DNA of 64,000 nt from Clostridiales bacterium (GTDB taxonomy: Bacteria; Bacillota; Clostridia; Oscillospirales; Oscillospiraceae): the NCBI GenBank assembly GCA_029268065.1, contig JAJUHC010000002.1, positions 98,675 through 162,674 on the forward strand. The letters run 5' to 3'. Position 1 is the first letter of the stretch. Each line of letters opens with the position of its first letter. The position numbers were made by a program, and so were the translations under genes. The notes below the pieces were generated by a model. It was not told the DNA's origin. It did not search any database and saw nothing but the letters and a program-made list of their open reading frames with translations. This document shows positions 8,230-15,546 of the stretch, piece by piece.

Positions 8230-8937
8230 TTAGTCCTCCAATATTTGACCGTCTATGGAAACGGTTACCACCCGCCAGGGGATATACTTTCCGCTGCTTT
8301 TAAGCGCCGTGACGACCGCGTGCTCCATGCCTCCGCAGCAGGGCACCTCCATCTTCACTACGGTAACGCTCTTAATATCGTTATTTCTGATGATGGCCGT
8401 CAGCTTCTCGCTGTAATCCACATCGTCGAGCTTCGTGCAGCCTATCAGGGTCACCCTGTTTTTCATAAACCTTGTGTGGAAATCCCCGAAGGCGTACGCC
8501 GTGCAGTCGGCGGCTATCAGCAGGTTGCAGTCCTTAAAGTAGGGAGCGTTTACCGGCGCCAGCTTTATCTGAACCGGCCATTGCGAGAGCTGGCTTTCGG
8601 TTTTTCCTCTTTCCTCTGCGCCGCAGCTCTTAGGCACGACATGCTTCAGGGTCTTTGACCGGCTCCCCGGGCAGCCGCAGGGCAGCTCCTCCCCCTGCTT
8701 GTTCATCTGCTTCTCCTTTACGGCGGCTTCGTTGAACTCCGGAGCCTCACGCTTATCTATCGTTATCGCTCCCGTCGGACATGCCGGCAGGCAGTTTCCG
8801 AGTCCGTCGCAATAATCCTCCCGAAGGAGCCTCGCTTTACCCTCGATTATGCCGATGGCTCCTTCGTGGCAGGCAGCGGCGCAGAGACCGCAGCCGTTGC
8901 ATTTATCTTCATCAATTTTTATAATATTTCTGAGCAT
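8230..8937 (-). CDS. Two-cluster ferredoxin-like iron-sulfur protein
   Basis: The 235-residue protein starts with a ferredoxin domain. The first cluster motif, CNGCGLCAAAC (13-23), is complete. The second, CDGLGNCLPACP, has Leu in place of the second Cys, a variant I associate with this family. A Cys-rich linker (ELPCGCPGS) and a C-terminal domain with DCNLLIAADCTAYAFGDFH and a late CCGG motif follow. This family often sits beside Crp/Fnr-type regulators that respond to redox or nitrosative stress. The role is likely redox sensing or electron transfer; no enzyme activity can be named. The start is ATG 8937 after GGAGGG. It is divergent from the Crp gene. Confidence 0.75.
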   Translation of the reverse strand: MLRNIIKIDEDKCNGCGLCAAACHEGAIGIIEGKARLLREDYCDGLGNCLPACPTGAITIDKREAPEFNEAAVKEKQMNKQGEELPCGCPGSRSKTLKHVVPKSCGAEERGKTESQLSQWPVQIKLAPVNAPYFKDCNLLIAADCTAYAFGDFHTRFMKNRVTLIGCTKLDDVDYSEKLTAIIRNNDIKSVTVVKMEVPCCGGMEHAVVTALKSSGKYIPWRVVTVSIDGQILED

Positions 8938-8962
8938 TTTTTAACCCTCCGTTTATATTTGA

Positions 8963-8992
8963 TTGACTTTTCCGCCTTGATTCTAGTATACT
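8963..8992 (+). promoter_or_regulatory. Probable promoter of the Crp/Fnr gene
   Basis: TTGACT (8963-8968), 18 bases, TATACT (8987-8992), 42 bases before the ATG at 9035, within the 97-bp region shared with the divergent ferredoxin-like gene. Confidence 0.5.
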
Positions 8993-9034
8993 TAAGCCAA
9001 AGCGTCTGTTGTTTTTACAACGAAAGGTTTGGGA

Positions 9035-9697
9035 ATGAAAAAATATCTGAATGTATTGAAAAAGGCCGAGCTCTTTTCGGGGATAAGGGAGTCTGATATC
9101 GACGCCCTGATCTCCTGCCTATCGGCAAGGCCCGTCCATTACGAAAAAGCCCGCTACGTCTATCTAAGCGGGGACGGCTTCGAGGGTATGGGCATTGTCC
9201 TTTCCGGTATGCTGCAGATAATCAAGGAGGACTATTACGGCAACCGCCTTATCATAGCCGAGGTCGGGGAGGGGCAGCTTTTCGGCGAGACCTTTGCCTG
9301 CGCCGATATAAAGGCTCTTCCCGTAAGCGTATACTCCGCAACCGAGAGCGACGTTTTGTTTATTGACTACCGCAAGCTCATTTCACCCTGCTCCGCCGCC
9401 TGCTCCTTCCACAACAGGCTTATCTACAACATGCTCCGCATTGTGGCCATGAAAAATATCATCCTGAACGAGAAAATCGAGGTCATGTCAAAGCGCAGCA
9501 CCAGGGACAAGCTCATCGCCTATCTCTCCTCCGAGGCGCAGAAGGCAAAAAGCAGCCGCTTTTCCATTCCCTTCAACCGCCAGGAGCTTGCAGACTACCT
9601 TTCCGTGGACCGCAGCGCCATGTCGGCCGAGCTTGGCAGAATGCGCGACGAGGGGCTGCTGAAGTTTGAGAAAAACCGCTTTGAACTGCTGCTTTGA
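9035..9697 (+). CDS. Crp/Fnr family transcription regulator
   Basis: This 220-residue protein has a cyclic-nucleotide-binding-type beta-barrel (about 15-125), a long dimerisation helix and a C-terminal winged helix with FNRQELADYLSVDRSAMSAE as the DNA-reading helix-turn-helix. There is no N-terminal Fnr-type cysteine cluster, so a different signal (heme, NO, small molecule or oxidised Cys) is expected. Its divergent neighbours are an Fe-S protein and a zinc-ribbon protein, so a redox or nitrosative role is reasonable. The start is ATG 9035; a TTG two codons earlier is less likely. Its stop codon is the outermost base set of the palindromic element at 9695. Confidence 0.88.
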   Translation: MKKYLNVLKKAELFSGIRESDIDALISCLSARPVHYEKARYVYLSGDGFEGMGIVLSGMLQIIKEDYYGNRLIIAEVGEGQLFGETFACADIKALPVSVYSATESDVLFIDYRKLISPCSAACSFHNRLIYNMLRIVAMKNIILNEKIEVMSKRSTRDKLIAYLSSEAQKAKSSRFSIPFNRQELADYLSVDRSAMSAELGRMRDEGLLKFEKNRFELLL

Positions 9698-9867
9698 AAT
9701 AAAAAAGGGGCTGTTGCAAGACGCCCTGGTCGAAAAGTAATGTACAAAAATGCGCCTTGATTTGGCCTTAAAAGCCATTTCAAAGCGCATTTTTTTGTTT
9801 GTAGGGCCGCTTTTTTGTCCAATTTGCCATCGCAAATTTGTTTTGCAACAGCCCCTTTTTTATTTCA
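9695..9867. repeat. MITE-like palindromic element, copy 1
   Basis: The core (9707-9855, 149 bp) starts GGGGCTGTTGCAA and ends with its reverse complement. In this copy the symmetry extends outward to a perfect 25-bp inverted repeat (9695-9719 without the last mismatch against 9843-9867), including A6 and T6 runs. An internal stem (TGCGC...GCGCA with GGC/GCC) fills the middle. A second copy in inverse orientation lies at 28429-28576. It carries no open frame. It sits between convergent genes and can terminate transcription from both sides. Confidence 0.85.
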
Positions 9868-9871
9868 GGGA

Positions 9872-10885
9872 TTACATCCTGCCCTTAAGCCTGTCGAAAT
9901 AGTGCTCCCCGTAGGTATCGTACTCGTCCGCTATGATGGGACTTATCGCCTTGTTGAGCGGATGGTTCGGATGCGCAGGGATAAAGTTGCCCGGCGCGCA
10001 ATACTCGTCTATGGAGCGGCGCACCTCCTTGCGGATTGCGGCTTCGTTTATCGTCGTTCCGTCCTCGATCACGGCGCTGTCCACGCCGCCCTGAAGCGCC
10101 ATCTTCTTGCCTACTTCCTTCTGTATCCACTTGATGTTGTTCTGCGGTATGACTCCCTGCCATACGTCTACGCCGATCTCCGCCATGTCCGGGGTGATGG
10201 GTTCGCAGATACAGTCGGCATGGTGCTGAACGATCACGCCGCGCTCATGCATGTAGGCGTAAATCCTGGCCCAACGCGGCTTGAGGATCTTTCTCCATGT
10301 ATCAGGCGATACAAACAGGCTCTTTTTGTTGCCCCAGTCGTCGTGAATCTGGATGATGTCGGGCTTGATATGATCGCAAATCAGCTTAAGGCACTCGAGC
10401 TTGAACTCAGTTAAAACGTCCAGGAGCTCTCCCATGGCTTCCGGCTCCTCCAGATAGTTTGCAAGAGCGTCCTCAAAGCCCATGAGAGCGTGCGTCATTT
10501 CAAACAGCCCGCGGGGCATGCTGAGATAGAGGAGCTGGTTTTTCCTGTCGTGGGCCTGAGCCTGCGCCTCGTGGGGCGCCCAGTCGATCTTCATCTTCGA
10601 AGGCCACGGTACATCTATGTATTTGTCCCACTTTGTTATATCTTTGATTACCTTATTCTGCTCGGTAGTAAAGGGCACCGCCGCAGGCTGGCCGGGCTCG
10701 AGAACCCAGGTTACTCCCCAGTTATCCTTGAACTCGCCCGGAGACTGCGTTCCGTGAAAGCCGAAGGCGCGGTCAAACATAGGCTTGCCGGTATAATGCT
10801 CTACTGCGCATATGTACTGCGGGTCGTCACCTTTAAGATGCCTGAGGTAATTTTCTCTCGGTGTAATCTTGTTTGTGAAATCCAT
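9872..10885 (-). CDS. Uroporphyrinogen decarboxylase (URO-D) family protein, not hemE
   Basis: The 337-residue protein has the URO-D/MtaA TIM-barrel fold: an N-terminal TPRENYLRHLKGD, a central DIIQIHDDWG, a late HADCICEPITPDMAEIGVDVWQGV and ALQGGVDS. True HemE enzymes carry a conserved PVW.MRQAGR N-terminus that is absent here. Relatives in anaerobes are corrinoid-dependent methyltransferases or unknown URO-D-like proteins. His/Cys residues in HHADCICEP could form a zinc site as in MtaA/MtbA. No corrinoid protein gene is adjacent. ATG 10885 follows AGAGGGAGAATC. The substrate is unknown. Confidence 0.82.
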   Translation of the reverse strand: MDFTNKITPRENYLRHLKGDDPQYICAVEHYTGKPMFDRAFGFHGTQSPGEFKDNWGVTWVLEPGQPAAVPFTTEQNKVIKDITKWDKYIDVPWPSKMKIDWAPHEAQAQAHDRKNQLLYLSMPRGLFEMTHALMGFEDALANYLEEPEAMGELLDVLTEFKLECLKLICDHIKPDIIQIHDDWGNKKSLFVSPDTWRKILKPRWARIYAYMHERGVIVQHHADCICEPITPDMAEIGVDVWQGVIPQNNIKWIQKEVGKKMALQGGVDSAVIEDGTTINEAAIRKEVRRSIDEYCAPGNFIPAHPNHPLNKAISPIIADEYDTYGEHYFDRLKGRM

Positions 10886-11138
10886 GATTCTCCCTCTTTC
10901 TCAGAATAGTTTAACATTTTATTACAAGCGACGGGGACAATGCGTCCCAAAAACGCATCGTCTTCCGGACGCTTCAATAAACAAGCCTTCAGCGAAAAAC
11001 AATACAAACGTTTAATTCCTAGACCGTTAGTTCACATTTAATATGTATATCATATTTTCGGATTATATTATATAAATAAATTTTACAAAAATAATAAATA
11101 TTTTATTAAAAGCATAATTTACTTCAAAAAAGCCAAAA
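10886..11138. other. AT-rich intergenic region without a gene
   Basis: The 250-bp stretch upstream of the URO-D-family gene is very AT-rich (runs such as TATATTATATAAATAAATT) and has no supported open frame on either strand. It should hold the promoter of that gene; I cannot place the boxes. Confidence 0.5.
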
Positions 11139-11189
11139 AAATTAATGCTCAAAGCTCCGCACTGGCAGATAGCTTTAAGCATTAATTTT
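11139..11189 (-). terminator. Terminator of the PNPOx-fold gene
   Basis: ATTAATGCTcAAAGCT and AGCTTTAAGCATTAAT form a 16-bp stem (one mismatch) eight bases after the stop of the gene at 11197; on the minus strand it is followed by seven T residues. Confidence 0.8.
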
Positions 11190-11196
11190 ATCGTAA

Positions 11197-11589
11197 TCAG
11201 AACCTTATTACCACGGGAGGCTCGGTATAGGAGCTGATCGTCGCCACGGCGTCCTTGAGATAGAGCACCTCGCAGTTGCCGTCGTCAGCCGAATACCTGC
11301 CCTTCAGCCTCGGATTGGTATCGAGAAAATGCTGCCTGGCTTCCACCCTGTCGTCTTCGATAGCCTTTGCCTCTATCCTTATCCATTTGCCGTCCGTCAT
11401 GCCGCAAATCTCCACCTTCGGATTCGCGCTCATCTGCTTTGAAACGTTTTTCGATTTCCCCGTCTGGATATAGAGCTTGTTTTCAAAAATATCCACCACG
11501 CCAAAGGGGCGCACCCTGGGCTGGTCGCCTTCTGCGGTTGCGAGATAAAAAACGCCGCACTTTTTAAGGAACTCGTAAACCTCTTCCAT
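11197..11589 (-). CDS. Pyridoxamine 5'-phosphate oxidase-fold flavin/heme-binding protein
   Basis: The 130-residue protein starts MEEVYEFLKKCGVFYLATAE and has RVRPFG, LYIQTGKSKNVSKQM, NPKVEICG and the C-terminal ..PPVVIRF segments typical of small split-barrel proteins in the PNPOx/NimA-like group. Members bind FMN, F420 or heme and reduce small substrates; this clade is usually annotated only as a family. The start at ATG 11589 has a strong GGAGGTG; the frame extends 28 codons further upstream but without ribosome binding support. Confidence 0.8.
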   Translation of the reverse strand: MEEVYEFLKKCGVFYLATAEGDQPRVRPFGVVDIFENKLYIQTGKSKNVSKQMSANPKVEICGMTDGKWIRIEAKAIEDDRVEARQHFLDTNPRLKGRYSADDGNCEVLYLKDAVATISSYTEPPVVIRF

Positions 11590-11681
11590 TCTTACACCTC
11601 CGTAATTGGAATATTTTAACGCCCGTAATATAAATATATCACTTTGAATCTGAAAATCAAGTACAAGCTGCAAACTGCGGA

Positions 11682-12512
11682 CTATCCGCTGAACGAAACA
11701 TCGGCCCCGAAGGCCTTTAATATCTCATCCTTCTCCGAATCTTCTATGTAGAAGGCCTCGTCAAGCCTTACCTCCCACGCTCTCAGCGAGAATATGACCC
11801 TCTGAAGCTCAGGCGAGTTGAACGATGAAATAAGAGCCGTCCTGACCGGAACACTCTCCGACGAAAATTCCTTCTGCAAAAGCGCCACCGTTTTGAACAT
11901 TTTTGCAAAGGGGCCTTCCGGCACATTTTTTTGTATGTTTATCTTCTCATACTCCAGAAACGCCGCCATCCCGTAGTTCTGGTAAATCAGCTCGGCCTCC
12001 GAGGAATACTTTATGGAGCTGATGTCGAAGCCCAGCCTGATCTGATTTATTTCTTCATCCGCCCCGCCGGCAGGAAAACGGATAAGCCCCGCCGCAATAT
12101 TTGCGCACACGGCCTCCCGGACGTCCCTCTCATTGGAAGACAGAAAAAGGTCTGTATTGAAAGCGTAAAGATAGGGCCTCAGGCTCGCCCCTCCAACCAA
12201 AGCCGCCCGAGAGATTTCCAGCCCGTAATACTGCAGGGAGTTGAAAATCCGAAGGCTCGTATTTGCTATATTGCGCGACATTACGATAACTTCGGTTCTT
12301 CTCTCCCCCTTCAGGAGTGTATTGATATTTAGCAGAGCTTTTACGAGCCGAAACCCTATTCCCGGCTTAAGTATATCCCTTTCGTGCTCTACCTGATAGG
12401 CCTGATATTCCATCTGGCCTTTTTCCTGATAGATCCTGTTTTCCTCCTCCATATCAAAGAGCGCGCTTGAAGAAATACCAATAACCAAATGTTCCCTGCG
12501 TTCGGACGGCAT
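11682..12512 (-). CDS. 5'-nucleotidase (PF06189-type cytosolic IMP/GMP nucleotidase-like)
   Basis: The 276-residue protein begins with HLVIGISSSALFDMEEENRI, followed by YQAYQVEHERDILKPGIGF, VIVMSRNIANTSLRIFNSLQYYGLEI and LFLSSNERDVREA, which match the bacterial 5'-nucleotidase family PF06189 along its whole length. The role is hydrolysis of nucleoside monophosphates; physiological substrate unknown. ATG 12512 has AAAGGA upstream; an in-frame TTG one codon before is possible. The downstream PNPOx gene begins 92 bases later with its own ribosome binding site. Confidence 0.85.
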   Translation of the reverse strand: MPSERREHLVIGISSSALFDMEEENRIYQEKGQMEYQAYQVEHERDILKPGIGFRLVKALLNINTLLKGERRTEVIVMSRNIANTSLRIFNSLQYYGLEISRAALVGGASLRPYLYAFNTDLFLSSNERDVREAVCANIAAGLIRFPAGGADEEINQIRLGFDISSIKYSSEAELIYQNYGMAAFLEYEKINIQKNVPEGPFAKMFKTVALLQKEFSSESVPVRTALISSFNSPELQRVIFSLRAWEVRLDEAFYIEDSEKDEILKAFGADVSFSG

Positions 12513-12632
12513 CAAATCATTCCTTTCAGCTTAAGTATCTGATCGCAGCAAATAGCTTATTTCCATTTTTATCCATTGTATCACCCTTTTGTGAAATATT
12601 CCACAGTATTTTCATTTTCTCTGTAATAAACA

Positions 12633-12663
12633 AAAGCTCCTCGGGTTTTTTGCCCGTGGAGCC
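12633..12663 (-). terminator. Terminator after the second FMN_bind gene
   Basis: GCTCCtCGGG and CCCGtGGAGC form a stem of ten with a T-rich loop; on the minus strand GCTTTTGTTT follows. It ends the flavinylation operon. Confidence 0.65.
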
Positions 12664-12674
12664 TTGAGCTTGCT

Positions 12675-13091
12675 TTATTCCTTTATTTTCGCCTTTTCAA
12701 GGGCGTTTTCAACAGCTTTCAAATGCGCCTTGCAGGTAAGCGTCGCGCCGCTTACCGTGTCCACCTTAAGCGACTGCTCCTTGATGACCTTTTCAAAAAG
12801 GCTGCTGGCAACGGCTGCGTTTTTCGCTTCCGCCCTTTGCTTAATTTTGTCGAGAGCGTCCCTCTTCACCTTGATTTTGGTAACCGCTCCGGAAGAAACC
12901 TTCACTTCCACCGAAACGTCTCTGAAGCTGTCTTTTGTTCCCTTGAACCTGCCTTCAAAGGTTCCGTCCCGCAGCCTCTTGAAATCCACATCGGCTATCT
13001 CCATGCATTTTAGCTCGTTCAGGCCCGGAGCGCTCCTTATCACAGGTATCGCAAGAATTATTAACAGAACAATCACAATTGCTATCCACAT
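12675..13091 (-). CDS. FMN-binding domain protein, secreted or anchored (second copy)
   Basis: The 138-residue protein has an N-terminal membrane segment (residues 2-18) and an FMN_bind domain ending VDTVSGATLTCKAHLKAVENAL. The Thr in the SGATLT motif is the site to which ApbE attaches FMN covalently. It is 44% or so alike, by eye, to the neighbour at 13273; the two share RDGxxxGRxxGxKD, VEVxVSSGAVTKIxV and the C-terminal block. It lies behind a terminator that separates it from the first copy, so it may be expressed at a different level. ATG 13091. Confidence 0.87.
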   Translation of the reverse strand: MWIAIVIVLLIILAIPVIRSAPGLNELKCMEIADVDFKRLRDGTFEGRFKGTKDSFRDVSVEVKVSSGAVTKIKVKRDALDKIKQRAEAKNAAVASSLFEKVIKEQSLKVDTVSGATLTCKAHLKAVENALEKAKIKE

Positions 13092-13196
13092 ACCGATTTC
13101 CCCTTCCGGCGGGCAGTCCGCTCAGCGTCCCGCAGCTAAAGCTCGCCTCATTTACGGGCATGATTTTTTCCGCTAATAAATTAAATATTAAAACGC

Positions 13197-13228
13197 AAAA
13201 AAAATCAACCTCGCGGTCGATTTTTTTG
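13197..13228 (-). terminator. Terminator between the two FMN_bind genes
   Basis: On the minus strand AAAAAATCgACC and GGTtGATTTTTT form a stem around GCGA and run into eight T residues, 45 bases after the stop at 13273. Confidence 0.7.
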
Positions 13229-13272
13229 AGCATTTTTCCATTATTGAGCCGTGATTTGAAAATCGCTTCGCG

Positions 13273-13734
13273 TTAGCTGCATTTTGCCTGTTCGAGCGCG
13301 TTTTCGACTGCCTTCAAATGCGCGTTGCTTGTAAGCGTCGCGCCGCTTATGACGTCAACCTTCAGCGACTGAGCTTTTATCACCTCACCGAAGAGACCTT
13401 CTATTGTTTTGCCTTTCCCCAGGTCGTTTTTCTGCTTGTCGCCCGCTAGGGCGCCCTCTGTAACGCGTATCTTTGTTACTGCTCCCGATGACACCGTGAC
13501 CTCAACGCCTGCGTTCCTGAGCTTATCCTTCGCGCCTATGTACCTGCCAGTATAAACTCCGTCGCGGAGCTTTTTAAAATCAATGTTGGAAATGGACACG
13601 TTTTTAAGTTCGTTTCTTCCCGGCGCGGTAGCTCCGGCCGCAATCCCCAAACCGGCTCCTATTACCGCCACTATTGATAACGCCACTGTCAGCACTCTGA
13701 TTTTCCCCTTCCTTTTTTTGATTGCCATACTCAT
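13273..13734 (-). CDS. FMN-binding domain protein, secreted or anchored (first copy)
   Basis: The 153-residue protein has a positive N-terminus (MAIKKRKGKIR), one membrane segment (about 12-32) and an FMN_bind domain with VDVISGATLTSNAHLKAVENAL, the flavinylation motif in its most usual form. It should be an extracytoplasmic one-flavin electron carrier. It is ten bases downstream of the ApbE gene and clearly in the same operon. There is no attached reductase domain, so its electron partners are elsewhere. Confidence 0.9.
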   Translation of the reverse strand: MSMAIKKRKGKIRVLTVALSIVAVIGAGLGIAAGATAPGRNELKNVSISNIDFKKLRDGVYTGRYIGAKDKLRNAGVEVTVSSGAVTKIRVTEGALAGDKQKNDLGKGKTIEGLFGEVIKAQSLKVDVISGATLTSNAHLKAVENALEQAKCS

Positions 13735-13744
13735 TTTGCCTTTC

Positions 13745-14698
13745 TCAGATATATTTCAGCGCTATTCCCGAAGCTGATTCGAATCGGCCTTTCAATCCCC
13801 GCGTTACATAGACACGCAGCTTTTCGTCTATCAAAACCGCCTCGGCCTGCAGATATTTTTTCAATATCTCCGCACCGCGTTCAAGCCCCGCGACAAACAC
13901 CGCAGTCGAAAGCGCGTCGGCAAGCATCGCGCTTCCCGCAACCACGGTCACGCTGATAAGCCCCGACTCGGCGGGATAGCCCGTTTTGGGATCAAGAATA
14001 TGATGATACCTCTTTCCGGCGTCGTCGGTAAAATAGCGTTCATAGTCACCAGACGTCACCACCGCCTCCCCGGATGCCTCGACGACGCCCATAAGGTCCT
14101 CCGCCCTCGGATGCCTTATCCCGACCCTCCACGCGGAGCCGTCCGGCTTGCTCCCCAGGGTGGACACGTTGCCCCCAATATTTGAAAAGGCTGAGGCGAC
14201 GCCGCGCTCCCTGAATATCTGCATAAAGCGATCGCTCGCATAGCCCTTGGCAATGCCCCCGAGATCTATCGACTGCCCCTCGCGTTTAAGTCCCGCGCTT
14301 CCTTCCGCCACGTCAAGCTCGAGGTCCCGCCAGCCGACAAGAGAAAGAATTTCCCTTATCCTTTCGGCTTCGGGAGGCTTGACCGCGTTTTTATAGTCCC
14401 AGAGGTCGGCCAGAGGGGCGACGGTTACGTCGAAGCAGCCACGGGAGCTCAGCGATACGCCGGCGGCAAGCTCCAGTATTTTCAAGGTCTCCAAGCTGAT
14501 TGTCGCGGGCTTCCTGCCTGCCCCGGCGTTTATGCGTCCTATGTCGCTTTCAGGTATAAAGCGGCTTAATAGCCGCTCCAGCCTTTTCGCCTCCTCTTCA
14601 ACAGCTTTTAGAGCCTCCGCGGCGTTTTCGCCGCAGGCCCTGTGCGCCATCTCCGTTCCCATGCCGAAATGCACGGCGTCCAAAGCATTATCGCTCAA
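13745..14698 (-). CDS. apbE: FAD:protein FMN transferase
   Basis: ApbE transfers FMN from FAD to a Thr of FMN_bind domains, using Mg2+. The 317-residue protein contains IDLGGIAKGYASDR (about 165-178), the RVGIRHPR strand, SGDYERYF and HHILDPKTGYPAESGLISVTVVA, whose HxxDPxTG and late Asp bind FAD and metal. There is no lipobox or signal peptide, so it may act in the cytoplasm, or the start is misassigned. The start is TTG 14698, eight bases after AAGGAGG. It follows the TetR gene by 37 bases and precedes its two likely substrates. Confidence 0.92.
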   Translation of the reverse strand: MSDNALDAVHFGMGTEMAHRACGENAAEALKAVEEEAKRLERLLSRFIPESDIGRINAGAGRKPATISLETLKILELAAGVSLSSRGCFDVTVAPLADLWDYKNAVKPPEAERIREILSLVGWRDLELDVAEGSAGLKREGQSIDLGGIAKGYASDRFMQIFRERGVASAFSNIGGNVSTLGSKPDGSAWRVGIRHPRAEDLMGVVEASGEAVVTSGDYERYFTDDAGKRYHHILDPKTGYPAESGLISVTVVAGSAMLADALSTAVFVAGLERGAEILKKYLQAEAVLIDEKLRVYVTRGLKGRFESASGIALKYI

Positions 14699-14735
14699 AC
14701 CAAACGCCTCCTTCGCTGCAAATATGCTTCGCTGA

Positions 14736-15311
14736 TTAAAAGTCGGTCAGCCCGCGTAAAACGAAATCCGTCAGACGGTCCTGAAGCTCGGGAAAGTACT
14801 TGAGTCCTATCTCTTCCTTGTGGTAGCCTATCCTGATTATGGCTTCAAACATCGCCATTATCATCTCGCTAGGAATGTCGCTTCTCATCTTGCCGGCGCG
14901 CTGCCAGTCCGAGACCATTTTCAGAAAGTCGCGGTAAAGAAACTCCATTCCCTGGAGCATGTTCTCTTCCCGGTACAGCTTTTCGATCTTATTGTATACA
15001 TCCGGGCTGTACCACTGCCTCAATATCGGGTTTGACCGCATTCCCTCGTTGTTTAACTCTAAAAATCGCTTCAAAAGACACGCAGGCTCCTCGTTCATAT
15101 CTATTTTGCCGAGATTTTCCTTCATCAAAGCCTCATTTTCGCGCTCCATTACCTCCAGAAACAGCCGGTCCTTGGAAGCATAGTAGTTATAGAAGGTGCC
15201 TACGCTGCAGCCTGCCATTTGAGTAATGTCGGCTACGCTGGTATCCTTGTAGCCCTTTGTCGCAAAAAGCTCCCTTGCGCAATCGTAAAGCACTTTCTTT
15301 TTGTCTTCCAT
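14736..15311 (-). CDS. TetR family repressor of the flavinylation operon
   Basis: The 191-residue protein has an N-terminal TetR helix-turn-helix (KGYKDTSVADITQMAGCSVGTFYNYYASKDRLF) and a helical ligand domain ending LPELQDRLTDFVLRGLTDF-like. ATG 15311 follows GGCGGGGCGATGGG; an upstream ATG at 15356 lies inside the operator palindrome and is unlikely. It is the first gene of the TetR-apbE-FMN_bind-FMN_bind operon and probably represses itself and the whole unit through the palindrome at 15327-15366. The inducer is unknown. Confidence 0.88.
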   Translation of the reverse strand: MEDKKKVLYDCARELFATKGYKDTSVADITQMAGCSVGTFYNYYASKDRLFLEVMERENEALMKENLGKIDMNEEPACLLKRFLELNNEGMRSNPILRQWYSPDVYNKIEKLYREENMLQGMEFLYRDFLKMVSDWQRAGKMRSDIPSEMIMAMFEAIIRIGYHKEEIGLKYFPELQDRLTDFVLRGLTDF

Positions 15312-15326
15312 CCCATCGCCCCGCCT

Positions 15327-15366
15327 TACTATCTGAATGAATATTTTTGTGTTCATTCAGATAGTA
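15327..15366. promoter_or_regulatory. TetR operator
   Basis: TACTATCTGAATGAA (15327-15341) and TTCATTCAGATAGTA (15352-15366) form a perfect 15-base inverted repeat around a 10-base spacer. The inner TGAATGAA/TTCATTCA is typical of TetR operators. It covers the -10 box of the promoter and lies just upstream of the repressor start. Confidence 0.85.
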
Positions 15367-15389
15367 GCATACCGCGCCTCATTTGTCAA
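15361..15389 (-). promoter_or_regulatory. Promoter of the TetR-apbE operon
   Basis: On the minus strand TTGACA (15384-15389), 17 bases, TACTAT (15361-15366). The -10 box is the outer end of the operator arm, so repressor binding would block RNA polymerase. Confidence 0.8.
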
Positions 15390-15471
15390 CGTGTTTTGTG
15401 AACATTTTGAAAAATATTCACCCAATGGTTTTTTGTGACTGCGGCGCTTAATTTACGCTATTTGACACAAA

Positions 15472-15519
15472 ATCAATAAGCCGAAGCCACGGGCACGCCC
15501 GCGGCTTCGGCTTATTGAT
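15472..15519 (-). terminator. Terminator after the glycyl radical activase gene
   Basis: ATCAATAAGCCGAAGCC and its reverse complement form a perfect 17-bp stem with a 14-base loop, 28 bases beyond the stop of the activase. T-rich sequence is limited on both sides. Confidence 0.7.
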
Positions 15520-15546
15520 ACGTTTCCATAAGTGTCACGCGGAATA

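Noticed and set aside
9872..10885. hemE (uroporphyrinogen decarboxylase)
   Set aside because: The conserved N-terminal arginine-rich motif of HemE is missing and there are no heme genes nearby.
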